Assembly (NCBI RefSeq): GCF_024699075.1
Contig: NZ_JAILQF010000422.1
Location: 1 to 9,750 of the forward strand
Source: Butyrivibrio sp.
GTDB lineage: Bacteria > Bacillota_A > Clostridia > Lachnospirales > Lachnospiraceae
DNA length: 9,750 nucleotides
Reading direction: 5' to 3'
This document shows positions 1-5,421 of the stretch, piece by piece. Numbering within the stretch: the stretch's first letter is position 1; each line of letters opens with the position of its first letter. The position numbers and the translations under genes were made by a program. The notes below the pieces were generated by a model, which did no database searches, was not told the origin of the DNA, and saw nothing but the letters and a program-made list of their open reading frames with translations.

Positions 1-281
1 AGTGCTTCTACAGCCTTGAAGTCTTCCGGAACTTCCAAAGCTGCCATGACACTAAAGCTTTCATTGAGTTTGTCAATATTTGCAAGAAGCTGTGCCGGTG
101 CATCATCTGCATTTGGATCTATACTGTTCATGGAATCATTACATTCAGAAATTTCTGTAAAAAAAGTACTCATGCTTGTCTTATAGGCTTCAAGTTCATC
201 ATTTTTGGCGCAGCCACATAAAGATGTTATCATTATAGATAATATTAATAATATAGATAATTTATTTTTAATATGATTCAA
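1..281 (-). CDS. Putative small lipoprotein, N-terminal part (cut by window edge)
   Basis: Reading the minus strand from a TTG at 281-279 gives 93 open codons running off the left edge. The product begins with a short basic stretch (His3, Lys5, Lys7), then a hydrophobic run at about residues 8-21 rich in Ile and Leu, then a lipobox Leu-Cys-Gly-Cys (residues 21-24). Cys24 is the predicted lipidated residue of a signal-peptidase-II lipoprotein held on the outer face of the membrane. After it comes a polar, probably helical region (residues 25-93) with many Glu, Asp, Ser and Asn. The TTG start is chosen because GAGGGG lies 8 nt upstream and no in-frame ATG keeps the signal sequence. I recognise no family, and function is unknown. 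It is divergent from the methionine synthase gene. Confidence 0.72.
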   Translation of the reverse strand, partial: MNHIKNKLSILLILSIMITSLCGCAKNDELEAYKTSMSTFFTEISECNDSMNSIDPNADDAPAQLLANIDKLNESFSVMAALEVPEDFKAVEA

Positions 282-289
282 TATTTATT

Positions 290-295
290 CCCCTC
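290..295 (-). promoter_or_regulatory. Ribosome binding site of the lipoprotein gene
   Basis: On the minus strand this reads GAGGGG and sits 8 nt before the TTG at 281. It decides the start: the ATG at 297 is in another frame and stops after nine codons. Confidence 0.6.
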
Positions 296-426
296 ATCGT
301 GATTGATAACTAACCCTGACTTATCATATTCTAATACGTAAGATATAAAAGGGCAACTCCGGTGAGTTTTTATACCATCATATACAAAGTGTCTGGTATT
401 TTTAGATTGTGAGAGAATACTTGTGG

Positions 427-455
427 TTGTAGTTTGCATAAGCTTGTGATAGGAT
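427..455 (+). promoter_or_regulatory. Candidate sigma-A promoter for the methionine synthase gene
   Basis: TTGTAG (427-432) and TAGGAT (450-455) are separated by 17 nt, about 50 nt before the TTG start. The boxes are imperfect. The 225-nt divergent gap (282-506) shows no SAM or cobalamin riboswitch that I can recognise. It does contain two weak hairpins followed by T runs: AACTC/GAGTT at 355-368, and ATACCA/TGGTAT at 372-399. Confidence 0.33.
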
Positions 456-495
456 AATACAAATATCGTAATTTAACGCAGTAAAGTGTTTTGAT

Positions 496-501
496 GGGAG
501 G
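496..501 (+). promoter_or_regulatory. Ribosome binding site selecting the TTG start of metH
   Basis: GGGAGG lies 5 nt before the TTG at 507. The nearby ATGs at 494 and 502 are out of frame (the second meets TGA after two codons), so the TTG is the supported start. Confidence 0.7.
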
Positions 502-506
502 ATGTT

Positions 507-3020
507 TTGACAAGACAGGAATTCTTCGATTTATTTAATGATAATCATCCTATTTTTCTAGATGGTGCTACGGGTACTAACCTTATGAAGGCCGGTATGC
601 CTGCAGGAGTATGTCCTGAAGACTGGATACTAGGCCACAGGGATGTAATGATAGATCTTCAAAGAAGATATGCTCAGGCAGGAAGCAATATTGTATATGC
701 TCCTACATTTACAGCGTCAAGGATCAAGCTTAAAGAATACGGACTTGAAAATGACCTTGTTAAGATGAACACAGATCTTATTAAACTTTCCAAGGAAGCT
801 GTAGAAGGCAAGGCTCTAGTTGCAGGAGATATCACCATGACAGGCCGACAACTGTCACCTGTCGGAGATCTTGCATTTGAAGATCTTATCGATGTATATA
901 AAGAGCAGATCAAAGCTATTGATGAAGCCGGTGCTGATCTTCTTGTAGTTGAGACCATGATGAGCCTTCAGGAATGCAGAGCAGCGATGATCGCAGCTAA
1001 AGAGGTTTCAGATCTTCCTGTAATGGTCACACTTACATTTGAGGGAGATGGCAAAACCTTATATGGAACAACTCCTGAATGCGCTGCCACAGTTCTTGAA
1101 GCTTTAGGAGCAGTAGCAGTTGGTGCCAATTGTTCAACAGGTCCTGACAAAATGGCTGCTGTCATAAAGCGTATGGCTTCTGTAACTAATATACCTATAA
1201 TAGCAAAGCCCAATGCCGGCATGCCATCTGTTGTTGACGGCAAGACTGTATACGATATGCAGCCTTCTGAATTTGCAGCTGACATGGAGCTATTACTAAA
1301 CAGTGGTGCAAGCATTATAGGCGGATGCTGCGGTTCAACTCCTGATTTTATCAAGGCTCTTAAAGATAAATTTTCTGATTTTGATATAAGAAATGCCAAA
1401 GATGCTGAAGGTAATCCTGTAGTAAGAGGCGATAAATCTGTAAGACGACTTACTTCAGAAAGAGAGCTTTTATCTTTTTCCTTAAATGATCCATTTATGA
1501 TAGTTGGTGAGAGAATCAATCCTACCGGCAAGAAGAAGCTTCAGGCACAGCTTCGTGAAGGCACTCTTGATATGGTCTGCGACTTTACTACCAAGCAGGA
1601 AGAGGACGGCGCAGCAATCCTTGATGTCAATGTCGGCATGAGCGGAATTGATGAGCATGAGATGATGATGAAGGTCTTAAATGAAGTTACTCAGCTTACA
1701 TCACTTCCTATATGTATAGATTCAAGTAACGTAGATGTTATGGAAGAAGCTCTTCGCTGGTATCCTGGGCGTGCACTCATTAATTCAATATCACTTGAAG
1801 AGGGCAAGGCAGAAAGATGTCTTCCCCTGGCAAAAAAATATGGTGCGATGTTCATACTTTTACCTGTCGGCAGAGACGGAATTCCTACTACCATAGAAGA
1901 GAAAATTGCCAATATCAAAGAGCTTACTGACATGGCTCTTTCTTACGGCCTTACCAAGTCAGATATTGTAGTTGACGGTCTTGTTGCCACTGTAGGCGCT
2001 GACTCTGAGGCCGCAATAAAGACTCTTGAAACAATTGAATGGTGCTATGAGAACGGCTATGCAACAATCTGCGGACTTTCAAATATATCTTTTGGCCTTC
2101 CTCAGAGAAGCTTTATAAATACCGCATTCCTTACAATGGCAATTGACAGAGGCCTTACTATGGCTATCTCTAATCCGTCACAGGAACTACTTGTAAATGC
2201 GGCATTTGCTTCAGATTTATTAAAACACAAGGAAGAATCAGACCTTAGATACATAACAAGAATGCAGAGATATGACGGAGATGCAGGCAAAATAACTGTC
2301 GGAGTATCTAAAAGTTCGTCATCAGGAAACTCATCTGCAAATGGATCCGGCGAAGAGGCTGTAAGCACTGATCCTGTGCAGCATGGAATGGACGTACTAT
2401 ATAAAGACGTCCTTGGCGGTAACAAAAGAAATATCGCCAAGAACACCCAGGCAGCGATTGATGCAGGATGCGAACCGTCAAAACTCTTAAATGACGTTCT
2501 TATGCCGGCTATCAATGATGTGGGAGCAAAGTTTGATAAAGGAACCTACTTCCTTCCTCAGCTAATTGCAAGTGCTGAAGCGATGAAGCTTTCTATAGCG
2601 GTTCTTGAGCCTCTTCTTAAACAAAGCGGAGAAAATAGTGAACCTAAAGGCACTGTTATAATCGCGACCGTTCATGGAGATGTCCATGATATAGGCAAGA
2701 ACCTTGTATCACTCATGCTTGGTAACTGCGGCTACAGGGTCATAGATCTTGGCAAGGATGTTGAATCAGAGCTTATAGTTGAGACTGCAATGAAGGAAGA
2801 TGCCAAAGTCATAGCTCTCAGCGCCCTTATGACAACTACAATGGTTGAGATGAAAAATGTCATAAAGATAGCCAAAGAGCGCGGATGCACTTCTAAGATC
2901 ATAATAGGCGGCGCCTGCGTAACAGAAGACTATGCTAAAGAGATAGAAGCTGACGGCTATTCTACAGATGCAGCCGACTGCGTAAGAGTAGTTAATGAAC
3001 TTATGGAGCAATCCGCATAA
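507..3020 (+). CDS. metH: Cobalamin-dependent methionine synthase, short form without activation domain
   Basis: The enzyme transfers a methyl group from 5-methyltetrahydrofolate through enzyme-bound cobalamin to homocysteine, giving methionine in the cytoplasm. Three modules are visible in 837 residues. The homocysteine-binding barrel (about 1-300) opens with an FLDGATGTN motif and carries the zinc ligands Cys209 (in GANCSTGP) and Cys274/Cys275 (in GGCCGSTP). The pterin-binding barrel (about 325-595) begins at IVGERINPTG. The cobalamin cap and Rossmann domain (about 622-837) has the DxHxxG motif with His727 as the axial cobalt ligand, plus a later GGACV segment. A Ser/Gly/Asn-rich linker (about 603-617) joins the second and third modules. 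The roughly 350-residue C-terminal AdoMet-binding reactivation module of the 1,200-residue E. coli form is absent, as in Thermotoga-type and many Firmicutes MetH, so a separate reactivation protein is expected elsewhere. It starts with TTG after GGGAGG. No terminator follows it. Confidence 0.95.
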   Translation: MTRQEFFDLFNDNHPIFLDGATGTNLMKAGMPAGVCPEDWILGHRDVMIDLQRRYAQAGSNIVYAPTFTASRIKLKEYGLENDLVKMNTDLIKLSKEAVEGKALVAGDITMTGRQLSPVGDLAFEDLIDVYKEQIKAIDEAGADLLVVETMMSLQECRAAMIAAKEVSDLPVMVTLTFEGDGKTLYGTTPECAATVLEALGAVAVGANCSTGPDKMAAVIKRMASVTNIPIIAKPNAGMPSVVDGKTVYDMQPSEFAADMELLLNSGASIIGGCCGSTPDFIKALKDKFSDFDIRNAKDAEGNPVVRGDKSVRRLTSERELLSFSLNDPFMIVGERINPTGKKKLQAQLREGTLDMVCDFTTKQEEDGAAILDVNVGMSGIDEHEMMMKVLNEVTQLTSLPICIDSSNVDVMEEALRWYPGRALINSISLEEGKAERCLPLAKKYGAMFILLPVGRDGIPTTIEEKIANIKELTDMALSYGLTKSDIVVDGLVATVGADSEAAIKTLETIEWCYENGYATICGLSNISFGLPQRSFINTAFLTMAIDRGLTMAISNPSQELLVNAAFASDLLKHKEESDLRYITRMQRYDGDAGKITVGVSKSSSSGNSSANGSGEEAVSTDPVQHGMDVLYKDVLGGNKRNIAKNTQAAIDAGCEPSKLLNDVLMPAINDVGAKFDKGTYFLPQLIASAEAMKLSIAVLEPLLKQSGENSEPKGTVIIATVHGDVHDIGKNLVSLMLGNCGYRVIDLGKDVESELIVETAMKEDAKVIALSALMTTTMVEMKNVIKIAKERGCTSKIIIGGACVTEDYAKEIEADGYSTDAADCVRVVNELMEQSA

Positions 3021-3092
3021 GGGAATCATACTTTAAGAATAACAAAAATAAACGATATATAGAATTAACTAGATAAATATAATCAATTGTTT

Positions 3093-3101
3093 TGATATAT
3101 A
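3093..3101 (+). promoter_or_regulatory. Possible extended -10 promoter element in the AT-rich gap before ilvB
   Basis: TG followed after one base by TATATA (3096-3101) resembles an extended -10. Perfect TATAAT hexamers also occur at 3078-3083, 3098-3103 and 3137-3142, but none has a convincing -35 box at 16-18 nt. The region is so AT-rich that several of these are probably chance, so the ilvB transcription start cannot be fixed from sequence. With no terminator after metH, some transcription may also enter from upstream. Confidence 0.2.
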
Positions 3102-3125
3102 ATGATATATAGTAATCATTATATA
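3096..3125. repeat. Perfect 11-bp inverted repeat (AT-rich dyad) upstream of ilvB
   Basis: TATATAATGAT (3096-3106) and its exact reverse complement ATCATTATATA (3115-3125) flank an 8-nt spacer. No T run follows at once, so it does not look like an intrinsic terminator. It overlaps the candidate -10 hexamers, which would suit a repressor operator. That role is inference. Confidence 0.55.
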
Positions 3126-3144
3126 CTGCAGAACACTATAATTT

Positions 3145-3254
3145 TTTCAAACTTCCCTTTTATTTAAGGAAGACAACGAAGTAGTTAAGGCAGATATCAG
3201 TGGTATCTGCCTGTAACACACCACGTTTTATCTCAAATTAAGAGAAGTTTGAGG
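3145..3254 (+). ncRNA. Candidate structured 5' leader of ilvB with competing pairings
   Basis: Seen directly: (a) a 9-bp perfect hairpin, AGGCAGATA (3188-3196) with TATCTGCCT (3204-3212) and a 7-nt loop; (b) a long-range helix, TCAAACTTC (3147-3155) with GAAGTTTGA (3244-3252), extendable by two G-U pairs; (c) a local hairpin, CTCAAATT (3232-3239) with AAGTTTGAG (3246-3253 used, one G-U), that reuses the 3' arm of (b); (d) a local hairpin, CTTCC (3152-3156) with GGAAG (3168-3172), that reuses the 5' arm of (b). Forms (b) and (c)/(d) exclude each other. Loop bases GTGG (3200-3203) can also pair with CCAC (3221-3224) as a small pseudoknot. No terminator follows, so any control would act on translation, RNA stability or trans binding. 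It is not a recognisable T-box or known riboswitch. A regulatory role is inference. Confidence 0.4.
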
Positions 3255-3284
3255 CAATATACAAAAGTTTAAGGAGGCTCCTAC

Positions 3285-4913
3285 ATGATAGGTGCAGATG
3301 CGATAGTTGAATGTTTGAAACAAGAAGACGTTGAGATCCTCTTTGGTTACCCCGGAGTTGCGATCGCACCATTTTTTAATAGTTTGCTTAATTCTGATAT
3401 TAAGTCTGTACTTATACGTACAGAGCAAAATGCTGCGCACTGCGCAAGCGGCTATGCCCGTATTAGCGGTAAGCCCGGCGTATGTGTTGTAACATCCGGT
3501 CCTGGTGCGACTAACCTTATTACAGGTATTGCTACAGCTTTTGCTGACAGCATTCCTCTTATAGCCATAACAGGTCAGGTCAACAGTTCCATGATAGGCT
3601 CTGACGTTTTCCAGGAAGCAGATATTACAGGAGCTGTAGAGTCTTTTGTTAAGTACAGTTATCTTGTAAGGAATGTAAATGATATACCCAAGATATTTAA
3701 GGAGGCCTTTTATATAGCCAATTCAGGCAGAAAAGGACCTGTTCTTATCGATATTCCTATTGATGTACAGCAGGCTCAGATCAGTAAGTTTTCATATCCT
3801 GATACAGTCAACATGAGAACCTATAAGCCTACTGTAGAAGGTAACATGGCTCAGATCAAGAAGCTTGTAAAAGAAGTAGAAAGATCCAAAAAGCCAGTTA
3901 TGTGCGTAGGAGGCGGAGTTCACTTATCTGATGCTGCGCAGGATATCAGGGATTTTGCCAATAAATGTCAGATACCTGTTGTATCTACTATGATGGGTCT
4001 TGGAACCATAACCAATGATAGTCCTCTCTATTTTGGAATGGTCGGTAATAATGGAAGAGCCTATGCCAACAAAGCTCTTAAGGATTCTGACCTTGTCCTT
4101 ATGGTAGGTGCCCGTGTTGCAGACAGGGCGGTTAACAGACCGGAGCTTATAACAGACAATACGGTTCTTATACATATAGATGTAGACCCTGCAGAAATAG
4201 GTAAGAACGTAGGTCCTACAATTCCACTTGTAGGTGATCTTAAGCATATTTTTTCAAAGCTTAATACAATTGATATAAATCCAAGAGATCATAAGGAGTG
4301 GATAGATTTTCTTACTGAATACAGGAATGAACATCCTGATCACAGACCAGAAGTTGACAAGGCTTTCGTAGATCCTAAGGAATTTCTTGGAAAGCTTGCA
4401 AAGAAAATGGATGATGACGGCATATTTGTAGCTGATGTAGGTCAGAATCAGATCTGGGCAACTGCATTTTTCAGGATCAAAGAGCATCAGAGATTTATGA
4501 CAAGTGGCGGTATGGGTACCATGGGTTATGCAATTCCTGCAGCACTTGGTGCCAAGCTTGCAGATTCTGACAGGCAGGTAGTTGCTTCCTGCGGTGATGG
4601 CGGCTTCCAGATGTCTATGATGGAGCTTGCTACAATGGATCAGCAAAAGGTTCCGCTTAAGATAATAGTATATAGAAACAATTATCTTGGAATGGTACGT
4701 GAATACCAGCATTATTCATACAAAGACAAGTATGCAATGGTTGATATTTCTGGTAAGCCCGACCTTGATATGATCGCCAAAGCCTATGGAATGGACTATC
4801 AGCTTATTGATGGCACAAGCGATATGGACAAGGAGATAAAGAGCTTTCTTTCAAACAAGCATGCGGTACTTCTTGAAGTTATGACTGATCCTATGGATCT
4901 TGCGAAGGGATGA
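3285..4913 (+). CDS. ilvB: Acetolactate (acetohydroxyacid) synthase, catalytic subunit, with shortened C-terminus
   Basis: A thiamine-diphosphate enzyme that condenses pyruvate with pyruvate or 2-oxobutyrate, the first committed step of valine, leucine and isoleucine synthesis. The N-terminal pyrimidine-binding domain (about 1-170) has GYPGVAIAPFF and the catalytic Glu47 in RTEQNA. The central FAD-associated domain (about 190-330) has HIDVDPAEIGKN (297-308). The C-terminal pyrophosphate domain (about 355-542) has GDG at 437-439 and Asn465-Asn466 for Mg-ThDP binding, then LGMVREYQ. The start is an ATG 7 nt after AAGGAGG. The gene lies 10 nt before ilvN, which supports an anabolic synthase rather than another ThDP decarboxylase. 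Two oddities: the usual RFDDR segment reads Arg-Val-Ala-Asp-Arg (277-281), and the chain ends right after the EVMTDP strand, without the C-terminal tail containing the VPPG-type motif that normally follows. Confidence 0.92.
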   Translation: MIGADAIVECLKQEDVEILFGYPGVAIAPFFNSLLNSDIKSVLIRTEQNAAHCASGYARISGKPGVCVVTSGPGATNLITGIATAFADSIPLIAITGQVNSSMIGSDVFQEADITGAVESFVKYSYLVRNVNDIPKIFKEAFYIANSGRKGPVLIDIPIDVQQAQISKFSYPDTVNMRTYKPTVEGNMAQIKKLVKEVERSKKPVMCVGGGVHLSDAAQDIRDFANKCQIPVVSTMMGLGTITNDSPLYFGMVGNNGRAYANKALKDSDLVLMVGARVADRAVNRPELITDNTVLIHIDVDPAEIGKNVGPTIPLVGDLKHIFSKLNTIDINPRDHKEWIDFLTEYRNEHPDHRPEVDKAFVDPKEFLGKLAKKMDDDGIFVADVGQNQIWATAFFRIKEHQRFMTSGGMGTMGYAIPAALGAKLADSDRQVVASCGDGGFQMSMMELATMDQQKVPLKIIVYRNNYLGMVREYQHYSYKDKYAMVDISGKPDLDMIAKAYGMDYQLIDGTSDMDKEIKSFLSNKHAVLLEVMTDPMDLAKG

Positions 4914-4923
4914 AGAGAATAAT

Positions 4924-5421
4924 ATGAAAAAGATATATTCAGTTCTTGTTGAAAACAGAACAGGTGTACTTTCTAAAGTTGCAGGTCTTTTTTCCAGAAG
5001 ATCTTTTAACATTGACTCACTTACTGTAGGTGAAACAGAAGATCCGACAGTATCAAGAATGACCATAGTTTCAAGCGGCGACAAGGCAATCCTTGAACAG
5101 GTTGAGAAGCAGCTTAATAAAAAGCTGGATATAATAAAAGTCAAAACATTTGATGAGCCTTCTTCCATAAGCAGAGAACTTATGCTTATCAAGGTTAAGT
5201 ACAACAAATCAAACAGACGTGATATAATAGAAAACTGTGACATTATGAAGGCGCAGATAGTTGATATGTCCAAGTCATATATGATCATTCAGATATGCGA
5301 CGTGCCGGAGAGAGCACAGCTTCTTCTTTCAATGTTAAGGGGGATATCTATTGTTGAAGTGGCTCGTACCGGAACACTCGCTCTTACTAAATGCGCTGAG
5401 AATGAGAATGGAGGGAAGTAA
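4924..5421 (+). CDS. ilvN: Acetolactate synthase small (regulatory) subunit, copy 1
   Basis: The 165-residue partner of IlvB activates the catalytic subunit and in this family carries valine feedback inhibition. It has an N-terminal ACT domain (about 1-75) beginning KIYSVLVENRTGVLS, and a second ACT-like domain (about 80-160). Asn11, Gly14 and Asn29 occupy the same numbers as the valine-binding residues of E. coli IlvH, so feedback sensitivity is plausible. It differs from the family norm at Ser27-Phe28 (usually Gly-Tyr), and its second domain has MKAQIVD where FRGxIVD is usual. The ATG at 4924 is preferred to the in-frame TTG at 4900, because it sits at the family's normal N-terminus, lies 10 nt beyond the ilvB stop, and has GAAGAGA 5 nt upstream. 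Its stop overlaps the next gene by one base. Confidence 0.92.
   Translation: MKKIYSVLVENRTGVLSKVAGLFSRRSFNIDSLTVGETEDPTVSRMTIVSSGDKAILEQVEKQLNKKLDIIKVKTFDEPSSISRELMLIKVKYNKSNRRDIIENCDIMKAQIVDMSKSYMIIQICDVPERAQLLLSMLRGISIVEVARTGTLALTKCAENENGGK
5410..5415 (+). promoter_or_regulatory. Ribosome binding site inside ilvN for the coupled zinc-ribbon gene
   Basis: GGAGGG lies within the last ilvN codons, 5 nt before the ATG at 5421. Stop and start form TAATG, an arrangement typical of translational coupling. Confidence 0.8.

Noticed and set aside
282..506. SAM or cobalamin riboswitch before metH
   Set aside because: Neither the S-box nor the B12-box conserved segments are present. Only two weak 5-6 bp hairpins with T runs were found.
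968..1531. Long minus-strand open frame opposite metH
   Set aside because: It mirrors the codon pattern of a clearly recognised enzyme on the other strand, and its translation shows no family features. The same holds for the minus-strand frames at 674-958, 1691-1933, 2102-2515, 4254-4712, 4851-5288 and 8624-9157.
3102..3167. Isoleucine-containing leader peptide of 21 codons as an attenuator
   Set aside because: The frame has five Ile codons, but no Shine-Dalgarno precedes its ATG, it lies in very AT-rich DNA where Ile codons are expected, and no terminator follows.
3188..3212. T-box antiterminator-like GTGGTA in the ilvB leader
   Set aside because: The hexamer matches the start of the T-box core, but it lies in the loop and 3' arm of a perfect 9-bp hairpin. 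The following bases do not give the ACCGCG core, and no specifier stem or terminator is visible.
4900..4923. TTG at 4900 as the ilvN start, overlapping ilvB
   Set aside because: It would add eight residues not typical of the family and has no ribosome binding site. The ATG at 4924 gives numbering identical to E. coli IlvH at the valine site.
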